NCBI RefSeq assembly: GCF_000719335.1
Contig: NZ_JOGB01000057.1
Coordinates: 1-44,351 of the forward strand
Source: Streptomyces sp. NRRL S-87
GTDB taxonomy: Bacteria; Actinomycetota; Actinomycetes; Streptomycetales; Streptomycetaceae
Length of the DNA stretch: 44,351 nt
Direction of reading: 5' to 3'
The stretch's first letter is position 1; each line of letters begins with the position of its first letter. Of the stretch, positions 16,949 through 25,600 are shown piece by piece. The position numbers were made by a program, and so were the translations under genes. A model generated the notes under the pieces. The model worked only from the letters and a program-made list of their open reading frames with translations. It searched no databases and was not told the DNA's origin.

Positions 16949-18205
16949 GAAGCTACGGGGGCGCTGCGGCGCGCATTCCGATGGACCGCCGCCCACGCCC
17001 CGTGGTCGGCCTGGGCCTGGCGCCACACGGCCTTCACGGTCTCGGCCCTGCCGCTCGCGCTGCCGGCCGCGGGCGCCGTCACGTACGTCGTGCAGGCGCC
17101 CGGCCGCACGCCCTCCGCGCTGCTCGCCCTCCTCGTCCTCGGCCCGCTGCTCACGGCGCTGCAACGCAGCAGGTTCTGGTCCCTGTTGGACCTCGAGGTG
17201 CCGGCCGTCGTCCACGAGGGCCGTCCGCTCTCCCCGCGCGGGCTGCTGGCACGGCTGCGCTCGGAGGCCACCTGGCGGCAGTACGGCTACCACCTGCTGG
17301 TCGCCCCCGTCGCCGGCGCGGCCGGCGCGCTCGTCGTCCTCGCCTGGCTCGCCGGTGCCGCCGGGGCCACCGCGTACGCCTGGGCCGCGGCCGTGCCGTG
17401 GCAGGAGCGCACCCTGGGCTGGACCTCCCAGTACGACCTGCTGACCGGCGCCGGCGTCCTGCTGCTGCTCCTGACGCCCTGGCTCGCGGCCGCCGTCGCG
17501 CGGCTCGACGCCACCGCCGCGGCCGCCCTGCTCGGCCCCAACCGCGCCAAGGAGCTCCAGCGGCGGGTCGAGGACCTGGCCGAGAGCCGGGCCGGGGTGC
17601 TGGACGCCGCCGACCTCGAACGGCGGCGCATCGAACGGGACCTGCACGACGGAGCCCAGCAGCGCCTGGTGGCCCTCGCCATGAACCTCGGCATCGCCCG
17701 CGCCACCCTCACCGACCTGCCGCCCGCCGCCCGCGCCGTCATCGACGAGGCGCACCGCGAGGCCAAGGAGGCCATCGCCGAGCTCAACGACCTGGTGCGC
17801 GGACTGCACCCGGCCGTCCTGGAGGACCGGGGCCTGGACGCCGCGCTGTCGGGCGTCGCGGCCCGGGCGCCCTTCCCGGTCGAGCTGACCGTACGGCTGA
17901 CCGAGCGGCCCGGGCCGACCGTGGAGGCCGTGGCCTACTTCGTGGTCTCCGAGGCGCTGGCCAACGTGGCCAAGCACGCCCGGGCCTCGCGGTGCGGGGT
18001 GACCGTCGTACGCGAACCCGGCGGCGGGGGAGGCCCCTTGCGCATCACCGTCACCGACGACGGGGTCGGCGGAGCCGATCCGGCCGGGGGCACCGGACTG
18101 ACCGGGCTGCGCAAGCGCGTAGGGTCGGTGGACGGAACGATCGAGATCGACAGCCCCCTCGGGGGTCCGACCGTCATCACTGTGGAGCTGCCGTGCGGGC
18201 TGTGA
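16946..18205 (+). CDS. NarL/DesK-type sensor histidine kinase
   Basis: This is a 419-residue membrane histidine kinase. Residues 20-200 hold about four hydrophobic segments and no large extracellular sensor domain. The HisKA_3 dimerisation box is ERRRIERDLHDGAQQRLVAL with the phospho-acceptor His234. The HATPase_c domain follows, with N-box VVSEALANVAKHARAS and G-boxes VTDDGVGGADPAGGTGLTGL. It would phosphorylate the response regulator encoded directly downstream, whose GTG start lies within its last codons. The third gene is a membrane-anchored DUF4097-like protein, so the three form one transcription unit. The signal is unknown; sensing through the membrane segments or a cell-envelope cue is plausible. 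Confidence 0.92.
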   Translation: MEATGALRRAFRWTAAHAPWSAWAWRHTAFTVSALPLALPAAGAVTYVVQAPGRTPSALLALLVLGPLLTALQRSRFWSLLDLEVPAVVHEGRPLSPRGLLARLRSEATWRQYGYHLLVAPVAGAAGALVVLAWLAGAAGATAYAWAAAVPWQERTLGWTSQYDLLTGAGVLLLLLTPWLAAAVARLDATAAAALLGPNRAKELQRRVEDLAESRAGVLDAADLERRRIERDLHDGAQQRLVALAMNLGIARATLTDLPPAARAVIDEAHREAKEAIAELNDLVRGLHPAVLEDRGLDAALSGVAARAPFPVELTVRLTERPGPTVEAVAYFVVSEALANVAKHARASRCGVTVVREPGGGGGPLRITVTDDGVGGADPAGGTGLTGLRKRVGSVDGTIEIDSPLGGPTVITVELPCGL

Positions 18206-18846
18206 TCGCCGAGGACTCGGTGCTGCTGCGGATCGGACTCGTCAAGGTCCTGGAGATGGCCGGGTTCGAGGTCGCCGCCGAGACCGGGGACGCCGAGGCC
18301 CTGCTGGCCGCCGTCGAGGAGCACCGCCCCGCGCTGGCCCTGGTCGACGTCCGGATGCCGCCCGGTTTCACCGACGAGGGCGTACGGGCCGCATTGATGA
18401 TCCGTCAGCAGTGGCCGGGGACCGCCGTGCTGCTGCTCTCGCAGTACGTGGAGGAGCGCTACGCCGCCGACCTGCTCGCCACCCAGAGCGGCGGCATCGG
18501 CTACCTGCTCAAGCAACGGGTCGCCGACGTCGAGGAGTTCGTCGACGCCCTCAGGAGGGTCGCGGCCGGGGGCACCGCGCTGGACCCCCAGGTGGTGGCC
18601 CAGCTGCTGCTCCGCCGGAGCGGGGCCGAGCGGCCGCTGGCCCGGCTGACCCCGCGCGAGCGGGACGTACTGGCGCTCATGGCGGAGGGGCGGTCCAACG
18701 CCGGGATCGCGGCCGAGCTGGTGGTGGGCGACTCGGCGGTGGCCAAGCACATCAACAACATCTTCGCCAAGCTCGACCTGCCCCCGGCGGACGGGGACCA
18801 CCGCAGGGTGCTGGCGGTGCTGCGGTTCCTGGAGGGCGGCTCGTGA
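18193..18846 (+). CDS. LuxR/NarL-type response regulator
   Basis: This is a 217-residue response regulator. The receiver domain (residues 1-120) shows the acidic pocket IAEDS near the start, the phospho-acceptor Asp52 in ALVDVRMPP, and LLKQR with the conserved Lys. The C-terminal HTH (about 145-210) reads LTPRERDVLALMAEGRSNAGIAAELVV ... AVAKHINNIFAKLDL, a clear GerE/LuxR domain. Start choice: GTG at 18193 gives MRAVIAEDS and overlaps the kinase by 13 nt. GTG at 18202 gives a 4-nt GTGA overlap and is the alternative. It is the cognate partner of the upstream kinase. Confidence 0.93.
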   Translation: MRAVIAEDSVLLRIGLVKVLEMAGFEVAAETGDAEALLAAVEEHRPALALVDVRMPPGFTDEGVRAALMIRQQWPGTAVLLLSQYVEERYAADLLATQSGGIGYLLKQRVADVEEFVDALRRVAAGGTALDPQVVAQLLLRRSGAERPLARLTPRERDVLALMAEGRSNAGIAAELVVGDSAVAKHINNIFAKLDLPPADGDHRRVLAVLRFLEGGS

Positions 18847-19829
18847 CGGGCACCCCCGACGCTCCGTCCGGCTCCGCCGGCCGCGCCGGCCGCGCCCGAT
18901 CCGCCGCCCCCGCCGGCCGCGAAGGCCCGTCCGTGTCCGCCGAGACCACCGCCCCCGAGGGTGGGGCCCCCGCGGCCGCGGCCCCCGCGACCGCGGCCCC
19001 CACGACCGCCGTCCCCGCGACCGAAGCCCCCGCCGGCCGTGCCCCGCGGCGGGCGCGCACCGCGTGGTACGCCGTCGCCGCCGTGAGCGCCCTGCTCGTG
19101 CTCGTGCCCGTCGCGTCCTGGGCGGTGTCCCGGCAGGCCCGGCACCAGGAGGCGCTGGCCGGCGGCAGCGGCGCGCACCGGGTGCGGGCCGTCGAGATCG
19201 AGGTGGACGACGCCTCGGTCGGCGTGACCCCCGGCTCCGGCAGCACGGTGGACTACCGCGGTACGGCCAGGTGGTTCGGGCAGCGGCCGACCGTGGAGCA
19301 GAGCCTCCTGGGCGACGTGCTGCGGCTGACCGCCCGCTGCTCCGACGGCGGGCTGCCCCTCGTCGTCGGCACCGGCTGCTCGCTGGAGCTCGCCGTGACG
19401 GTGCCGAAGGGCGTCCCGGTGCGGGTCGAGAGCAGTTCGGGCCCGATCGGCCTCAGCGGTCTGACCGGCCCGGTCGACGCCCGCAGCGCGTCCGGGGAGG
19501 TGCGGCTGTACGGGCTCGGCGGTCCGGTACGGGCCGAGGTCGGCAGCGGCACGGTCCGGGCCACCGCGCTCACCTCGGCGCAGGCGGAGGTCCGGGTGGG
19601 CTCGGGCAGCGCCGTGGTGGGCTTCGCGGCGCCGCCCGGGGCGGTGACCGGGACGGCCGACTCGGGGTCGCTGCACGTCACCCTGCCGCCGGGGGTGCGC
19701 TACCGGGTCCGGTGCGCGGCCGGGTCGGGGACGTGCGCGGTGTCCGACGCGCTCGGGGACCCCCGCGCGGCGGGGGTGCTGCGGCTGTCCGCCGACTCGG
19801 GCTCGGCGGGCGCGGACTACGCCGACTGA
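18843..19829 (+). CDS. Membrane-anchored DUF4097-like beta-helical protein
   Basis: This 328-residue protein has a Pro/Ala/Thr-rich low-complexity N-terminus of about 75 residues, then one membrane segment (AWYAVAAVSALLVLVPVASWAV). An exported beta-rich domain follows with the repeating short strands of DUF4097 proteins (VRVESSSGPIGLSGLTGPV, ARSASGEVRLYGLGGPVRAE, VGSGTVRATALTS, ADSGSLHVTLPPG). Four cysteines in this domain (TARCSD, GTGCSL, RVRCAA, GTCAVS) could form disulfides outside the cell. The GTG start overlaps the response-regulator stop (GTGA), so it belongs to the two-component operon and may be its output or a signalling accessory. DUF4097 function is not established. Confidence 0.8.
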   Translation: MTGTPDAPSGSAGRAGRARSAAPAGREGPSVSAETTAPEGGAPAAAAPATAAPTTAVPATEAPAGRAPRRARTAWYAVAAVSALLVLVPVASWAVSRQARHQEALAGGSGAHRVRAVEIEVDDASVGVTPGSGSTVDYRGTARWFGQRPTVEQSLLGDVLRLTARCSDGGLPLVVGTGCSLELAVTVPKGVPVRVESSSGPIGLSGLTGPVDARSASGEVRLYGLGGPVRAEVGSGTVRATALTSAQAEVRVGSGSAVVGFAAPPGAVTGTADSGSLHVTLPPGVRYRVRCAAGSGTCAVSDALGDPRAAGVLRLSADSGSAGADYAD

Positions 19830-19892
19830 GCCACCGGGGGGCCGCGCGCGGCACCGCGCCCCGCGTTCGCGAAAAGGCCAGGTCAGAGCCAC

Positions 19893-19922
19893 TTGACCAA
19901 AGAAACCGGCGGGCGTTACATA
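19893..19922 (+). promoter_or_regulatory. Probable vegetative promoter of the SPW gene
   Basis: TTGACC and TACATA are separated by 18 nt, about 45 nt before the SPW start, in an AT-richer tract. Just downstream the octamer ATATAAAG occurs twice 11 bp apart (within 19927-19945), a second feature that may bind a regulator. Confidence 0.55.
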
Positions 19923-19966
19923 GGGGATATAAAGGGCATATAAAGCTTCATGGGAGGCGGCCCGAG

Positions 19967-20440
19967 ATGACCACCAGCATTGAACAACACCCCGACCTCG
20001 CCGAGATGCGCGCCCGGTTCGAGCGGGCGACGACCACCCCCCGGGCGCAGTTCACGGAGACGCTGGCCCTGCTCACGGGCCTGTACCTGGCGGCCTCGCC
20101 GTGGATCGTCGGCTTCAACGACCTCACGACGCTCGCCGTCACGAACCTGATCACCGGCGTGGCCTACTGCGCGATCATGGGCGGCTTCGGCTCGGCGTAC
20201 GAGCGCACCCACGCCATGGCGTGGGCGGGCATCGCCATCGGCGCCTGGACGATCCTCGCGCCGTGGGTCGTGGCCGGGAACGTCGACACCACCCGCAGCG
20301 TGGTCAGCAACGTCATCTGCGGAGCCGTGGCCCTGCTGCTCGGCTGCGCGATGGCGGCGGCCGCCATGGGTACGGGCGGTCGGCGCGGGCTGTCGGCCCG
20401 CAGGGCCGGACGTCCGCCGACCATGGACCCGATGGTCTGA
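19967..20440 (+). CDS. SPW repeat membrane protein
   Basis: This 157-residue membrane protein has two SPW-type motifs: AASPWIVGF near residue 44 and LAPWVVAGN near residue 100. Each lies at the end of a hydrophobic hairpin, giving four membrane segments in all. The first 30 residues are charged and cytoplasmic (EQHPDLAEMRARFERAT) and the last 20 are Arg/Pro-rich. SPW proteins are common in actinobacteria and their role is unknown. The ATG at 19967 follows GGGAGGCGGCCCGAG. The gene is monocistronic, with a promoter-like sequence upstream and a strong bidirectional hairpin downstream. Confidence 0.88.
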   Translation: MTTSIEQHPDLAEMRARFERATTTPRAQFTETLALLTGLYLAASPWIVGFNDLTTLAVTNLITGVAYCAIMGGFGSAYERTHAMAWAGIAIGAWTILAPWVVAGNVDTTRSVVSNVICGAVALLLGCAMAAAAMGTGGRRGLSARRAGRPPTMDPMV

Positions 20441-20470
20441 CGAGCCCCGCGTCCCCCGGCGGGGAAGGCC

Positions 20471-20506
20471 GGCTCCCCGTGCCCCCTCAGCGGGGCATGG
20501 GGAGCC
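20471..20506. terminator. Bidirectional hairpin between convergent genes
   Basis: Fifteen-base arms with one G-U-type mismatch enclose a 6-nt loop. The right arm lies inside the last codons of the leftward TrmB/LuxR-type gene and its stop codon falls in the loop. A shorter hairpin (CCCCGC / GCGGGG, about 20446-20465) precedes it for the SPW transcript. Confidence 0.65.
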
Positions 20507-21491
20507 AGCCGCGTTGTACGGCCCGCGCGCCCGCCTCGAAGCGGCTGCGCGCACCCAGCCGGTCCATCAGCTCGGTGGCCAGTCGGCGCGCGGTGCGCGA
20601 GGAGACCCCGAGGCGCTTGGCGATCGCGTCGTCGGTGTGGCCGTCCGCCAGGAACCGCAGGACCGTCGCCAGTTGCGGGGTGAGGGCCTCCTCCTCGGGC
20701 GGGGCGGACGCCGGCTCGGAGCCGAGCGGCTCGGCCGCCGACCACAGGCCCTCGAAGAGCGCGGTGAGCGCGCTCAGCGTGCCCTGCCCGGTCAGGACGA
20801 CCGCTCCGGCGGCGGTGTCGTCGCTGCTCACGGGGATGACGGCGGTCGCCCGGTCGACGATGATCATGCGGGTGGGGAGGGTGGTCAGGGTGCGGACCTG
20901 GCCGCCGCGGGAGGCCAGCCAGTCGGCGTACTCGACCGTGGGCCGGTCGTTGCGCACGCTGGCGAGGTAGATCGTGCGCATCCGCACGCCGCGGCCCAGC
21001 AGTTCCTCGTCCAGCGGGCGGGCGGCCGCCAGGTTCTCGGGGGTCTGGGCGCCGCCGGGGGAGAGGCTCACGACCTCCTCGCGGACCTCGCGGGTGAGCC
21101 GGGCGAGCCGGTCGCGGATCTCGTCCAGACCCAGCAGCTGCTCCACGCCCGGGTGGGCGGTGGCCGGGCGCAGGTCGGCGTACTCGGCGATGAGCTGGGC
21201 GGCGGCGGCCCGGGACTGCTCGAGGCGCTGCTGCTGGGCCGCGATCTCGGCCTGCTGGCGGACCATCAGCAGCTCCATGCCCACCTCCGGCGACACCGCG
21301 CGCAGCGAGCCGTCGCCGGTGTGCGAGGGGCGCACCAGGGCCAGGGTGCTGAGTTGGTCGAGCGCGGCGCGCACGTCGTCCTCCGACAGGGCGCACTCGC
21401 CGGCCAGGGCCGGGACCCCCGCCCGTGGCAGGCGCAGCATGGCCCGGTAGACGAGCTCCGCGTCGGTTTCCAATCCCAGCGTAGAAAGCAT
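20487..21491 (-). CDS. TrmB-like / LuxR-HTH transcriptional regulator
   Basis: This 334-residue cytoplasmic regulator has two recognisable ends. The N-terminus (about 1-65) is a winged-helix of TrmB type (LGLETDAELVYRAMLRLPRAGVPALAGECALSEDDVRAALDQL). A helical coiled stretch follows (MVRQQAEIAAQQQRLEQSRAAAAQLIAEYADL), then a phospholipase-D-like sensor region (about 130-250) seen in many Streptomyces relatives. The C-terminus has a LuxR-type HTH (LTPQLATVLRFLADGHTDDAIAKRLGVSSRTARRLATELMDRLG). It diverges from a small unknown gene and a 62-residue exported peptide. A 31-bp element is repeated before each of those, so the regulator may bind it (inference). Confidence 0.85.
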   Translation of the reverse strand: MLSTLGLETDAELVYRAMLRLPRAGVPALAGECALSEDDVRAALDQLSTLALVRPSHTGDGSLRAVSPEVGMELLMVRQQAEIAAQQQRLEQSRAAAAQLIAEYADLRPATAHPGVEQLLGLDEIRDRLARLTREVREEVVSLSPGGAQTPENLAAARPLDEELLGRGVRMRTIYLASVRNDRPTVEYADWLASRGGQVRTLTTLPTRMIIVDRATAVIPVSSDDTAAGAVVLTGQGTLSALTALFEGLWSAAEPLGSEPASAPPEEEALTPQLATVLRFLADGHTDDAIAKRLGVSSRTARRLATELMDRLGARSRFEAGARAVQRGWLPMPR

Positions 21492-21570
21492 CCGACCCCC
21501 CGGTTCCTTTAGTCAGTTGATCTTTACAGAACCCCCCCACGGCCTGCCATCTCCAGCGGTCCCAAAACGT

Positions 21571-21601
21571 GGACGGTTCCGGCCAGGGGCGGATCCGTCC
21601 A
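21571..21601. promoter_or_regulatory. 31-bp inverted-repeat element, copy 1
   Basis: This element begins GGACGGTTCCGG and ends GCGGATCCGTCCA, so its two ends are near-perfect inverted repeats around a 6-nt centre. It lies 48 bp before the start of the 123-aa gene and 80 bp from the divergent regulator start. It matches copy 2 (21984-22014) at 29 of 31 bases. It is a candidate operator. Confidence 0.65.
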
Positions 21602-21648
21602 TCGTGTCGACTGGCCCAGGACGCCCGGGATTTCCCACTCTTGTCGGC

Positions 21649-22020
21649 ATGTACCTCGTCCATGTCTCCCTGCGCCCCCCGCCGGGCGGTGGTTCCCTCG
21701 GCGCGGACCTGCCCGCCCTCCTGCGCGCGATCGCCCGACCGGAAGAGGCCCTCGAACACGTCACGCCCCACCCCGACGCGCGGCCGTACCCGGTCCTCGG
21801 ACTGCACCTGGTCGCCGGCTCGCTCGCCGACGCCGAGGGCGCCGCGCTGGCCGTCGGCCGGCGCGGCACCAAGGTGCTGCCGGAACTGCACGGGTGGGCG
21901 GTCCAGTGCGCCCAAGTCCCGCTCCTCAGCGCCTTCTTGGACTTCGCCGCCGCCCCCGCCGCACCCCGCTCGGGGGTCGGCCGGGACGGTTCCGGACAGG
22001 GCCGGATCCGTCCAGCCTGA
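21649..22020 (+). CDS. Hypothetical 123-residue protein
   Basis: No family was recognised. The protein starts MYLVHVSLRPPPGGGSLGAD and has a mixed alpha/beta composition with a central YPVLGLHLVAGSLADAEGAALAVGRRG and a later ELHGWAVQCAQVPLLSAFLDF. There is no signal peptide or membrane segment. The last 13 residues are encoded by copy 2 of the 31-bp element, so this tail probably reflects DNA-level constraint rather than protein function. The frame is open upstream to 21517, but that part crosses copy 1 of the element, so I chose the ATG at 21649. It lies between a TrmB/LuxR-type regulator and an exported peptide gene and may be co-regulated with them. Confidence 0.6.
   Translation: MYLVHVSLRPPPGGGSLGADLPALLRAIARPEEALEHVTPHPDARPYPVLGLHLVAGSLADAEGAALAVGRRGTKVLPELHGWAVQCAQVPLLSAFLDFAAAPAAPRSGVGRDGSGQGRIRPA
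21984..22014. promoter_or_regulatory. 31-bp inverted-repeat element, copy 2
   Basis: This copy has GGACGGTTCCGG and CCGGATCCGTCC arms (11 of 12 complementary) around ACAGGG. It ends 170 bp before the 62-residue peptide gene. A third partial match, sharing only GGGCGGATCCG, occurs at 22038-22048. The arrangement suggests that the peptide gene and the 123-aa gene answer to the same regulator. Confidence 0.65.
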
Positions 22021-22184
22021 TGGGCTTCCGACCAGCCGGGCGGATCCGAAAACTAGTGACCAGCGGCCGGAACGCACCGGCCCGGGACCGGAACCGGAAG
22101 GCGCCAACCGCGGGGCGCCCCCAGGACCGGACCCCTCAGTCGTCCGTACCCGTCCAGCTCTGATCACCCCCCGAGGAAGTCGCC

Positions 22185-22373
22185 ATGCTTCGCGTCAAGT
22201 CCCTCCTGGCCACCGCGGTCGCCTCCGTCGCCCTCGCGCTGCTCGCCCCCGCCGCCTCGGCGGTGGCCTTCGACGGCCCGGGCTCGGCCGCCGAAACCGT
22301 GCGGACGACCGCCGTGGTCACCCAGGAGGACACCGGCGCGGCGACCGACAAGGACTCGATGGGCTGGCAGTAG
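22185..22373 (+). CDS. 62-residue exported peptide
   Basis: This is a small secreted protein of unknown function. A clear Sec signal peptide (MLRVKSLLATAVASVALALLAPAASA, residues 1-26) precedes a mature part of about 36 residues. The mature part is free of cysteines, rich in Thr/Ala/Asp, and ends TDKDSMGWQ. A GAGGAAG ribosome-binding site lies 5 nt before the ATG. The size, export signal and nearby regulator with duplicated operator-like elements would suit a signalling peptide or a regulatory target, but neither is shown. A hairpin follows 25 nt after the stop, so it is probably transcribed alone. Confidence 0.75.
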   Translation: MLRVKSLLATAVASVALALLAPAASAVAFDGPGSAAETVRTTAVVTQEDTGAATDKDSMGWQ

Positions 22374-22397
22374 TCCCCGCGACCGGGGCCTCCCGGA

Positions 22398-22415
22398 CCG
22401 GCCCCGCCGGGCCGG
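22398..22415 (+). terminator. GC hairpin after the peptide gene
   Basis: A 7-bp perfect stem CCGGCCC / GGGCCGG has a 4-nt loop, 25 nt after the stop of the 62-residue peptide gene. There is no T-tract, as is common in Streptomyces. Confidence 0.5.
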
Positions 22416-22652
22416 CCGCGCCCCCGGGCGGCGCGCCGGTCTCCGTACCACCCCTCCGTACGGAGCCCGACGCCCTCCCCGAAACCCCCCGTGACACCCG
22501 GCGCAGGACTTCTCCTGCGCCCCTCGAACCACCCGACCGAACCCCGCCGACGGGCTTCGAGTCGAACCCCCTTGTTCACGCCGCGATGTGACGCTCCGTC
22601 GACGCAGCGCCGCCGCGGCAGTCATCCCCCGTAACAGTGAGGTACGTTCCGC

Positions 22653-25600
22653 ATGCCATCCGACATGCCCCCCTCCCCGACGCACGACGACATAGCGGAC
22701 GCGTCCGAGAGAAGATCCCTCCCCACGGCCCGCCGCCGCCACATGTGGCAGGCCGCCGCGATCGCCGTCCTGATGGTGGCCGACGGCGGCGGCATCGCAC
22801 TGGCCAGCACCCCGCAGGCCGCGCCGAACGTCGTACGCCCGGCCGCCAGGCCGAAGACCCTCGGACCGGCCGAGGCGCCCAACGCCGCCTCCGCCCGCCT
22901 GATGGCCAAGGTGCAGAAGCGCCGCATCGAGATCCTCGCCGAGCGCACCGACTCCACCAGCACCTTCGCCAACCCGGACGGGACGACCACCCTCGAGTCG
23001 TTCACCGGTCCGATCCGCGCCAAGGACGAGCACGGCAACTGGGCGCCGATCGACATGACGCTCGTCCCCGAGGGCGGGAAGATCCAGCCCAGGCAGGCCG
23101 CCGCCGACGTCGAACTGTCCGACGGCGGTACCGGCGAGCCGCTGGCCGCGGTCGACAAGGGCAAGCACTCGCTGGGCGTCGCGTGGGAGGGCAAGCTCCC
23201 CAAGCCCAAGCTCCACGGCCCGACCGCCACGTACGAGAACGCCGTCCCCGGCGGCGACCTGGTCGTCACCGCCCTCAAGGAGGGCTTCACCCACAACGTC
23301 GTCCTGCGCGAGCGCCCCAAGGCCCCGGTCGAGTACCGGCTGCCCATCGAGGCGGACGGTCTGACCCTCAAGGAGACCGCCGACAAGCGGCTGCGCTGGG
23401 ACGACACGAAGAACAAGGCGAAGGCCACCGCGCCCGCGCCCGTCATGTGGGGCGCCGCGATCGACAAGGGCTCCGGCGAGCCCGAGAAGATCGCCAACGT
23501 CGACGTGGAGATCGAGACGGGCAAGGACGGCAAGCAGGTCCTCGTCCTCAAGCCGAGCGCCGCGTTCCTCAACGACCCGAACGTGAAGTACCCGGTGACG
23601 ATCGACCCGACCGACTCCCTCATGGGGCCGATCACCGACACCTGGATCCAGTACGACGACTACCTCACCTCGCAGCGCGGCTCCACCGAGCTGAAGGCGG
23701 GCACGTACGACGGCGTCCAGAAGGCCCGCTCGTTCCTGCAGTTCAACGTGGACAAGTACAAGGGCAAGCAGATCCTCGACGCGAAGCTGCGCATGTACTC
23801 GTACTACTCGTCGACCTGCAACACCGCCAACGCCGGCGTCCAGGTCCGCCGCGTCACGGCCGCCTGGGACCCGTCCGCCATCACCTGGGCCAACCAGCCC
23901 GCCACCACGGCCACCGGCGCCGCCACCATCAAGGACGCCAAGGGCTACAGCTCCTCCTGCCCGGCGGGCTCCAGCACCTGGGACATCGACGCCATCGCCC
24001 AGTCGTGGGCCGACGGCCAGGCCAACTACGGCCTGCGCGTGGCCTCCGCCGACGAGGCCGACCCGCTGACCTGGCGCCGCTACCGCAGCGCCAACTACGT
24101 GGACGGCTCGCACAACGCCACGTACGAGCCCTCGCTGACGATCAACTACAACACCAAGCCGGGCGCGGCCACCCCGGTCTCCCCGCTCTCGGGATCGTCG
24201 ACCAACGACACCACCCCGACCCTCACGGGCAAGGCCACCGACCCGGACGGCAACACCGTCCAGCTCTCGTACGAGATCTGGGCCGCCAACGGCACCGCCG
24301 CGCTGCAGACCGGCAAGTCGGCCTACACGGCCTCCGGTTCCAACGCCCCCTGGACACCCACCACCGCCCTCGCCCCGGGCAGCTACAAGTGGCGCGCAGC
24401 CGTCTACGACGGCAACGTCTGGAACGGCACCTGGTCCGCCTGGCAGACCTTCACCGTCGACACCACCAAGCCGAGCACGACCGCGGTCGGCTCCACCGCC
24501 TTCCCGGCCGGCCAGTGGTCCGGCACCGCCAACTCCAACGGCGACTTCTCGGGCAACTTCACCTTCACCCCGCCCTCCAGCGACGTGAAGGACATCCAGT
24601 ACAAGCTCGACTCGGGCACCTGGACCACCGCCGCCACCACCGGCGCCGCGGTCACCAAGTCCCTGACCTTCCGGGCCGGCAAGCACGTCCTGACCGTGCA
24701 CACCCGCGACGCGGCGGGCAACGTCTCCGCCGACGTCACGTACACCTTCTACGCCGGCTCCGGCGCCGCCCTGCTGGCCCCGGCCGAAGGTGACCGCCCC
24801 GCCAGCCGCACCGCGCTGCTGGCCCAGGCCAAGCCCACCGACACCGGCGTGCGCTACCAGTACCGCCGCGGTGAGACCGACGCCTGGAAGGACGTGCCCG
24901 TCGCGGACGTCCGGATCGCCGCCACCGGGGCCACCCCGACCGCCTGGCCGGTCGCCGTCACCGGCGGCACCGTCCCCGAGCTGAGCTGGAACATCACCCA
25001 GACGCTCGCCGCCGACGGACCGGTCGACGTCCGCGCCGTCGTCACTGACGGCAGCTCCACGGACTACTCGCCGGCCAACACCGTCACCGTGGACCGCGCC
25101 GCCGGCGCCGCCCCCGACCTCCCGGTCGGCCCGGGCGACGTCAACGCCCTCACCGGCGACCTCACCCTGGCCGAGTCCGACGCCACGGTGTTCGGCATGT
25201 CCGTCACCCGCGCCGCCTCCTCGCGCCGCCCGGCCCTGGGCGCCGCCCAGGCCGGCCAGGCCGCGATCTTCGGCCCGGAGTGGGCGAGCGGCACCGAACT
25301 CGCCGCCACCGAGAGCAACTGGGCCACCGTCCAGGAGCCCGCCGCGGGCCTGGTCACCGTCACCGACGGCGAGGGCAAGCAGACCGGCTTCACGGCCACC
25401 ACCGGCGGCGGCTTCAAGCCCGAGCCCGGTGCGGAGGGACTGGTGCTCAGCAAGGGCGCCGACGGCTCGTACACCCTGAAGGACACGAAGGGCGTCACCA
25501 GCACCTTCACCAAGGCCACCGGCACCTCCGCCTGGCAGCTGTCCGCCACCGCCCGTCCCACCGACGACCCGGCCAACCCGAGCACCTTCCTGGTCTCCAC

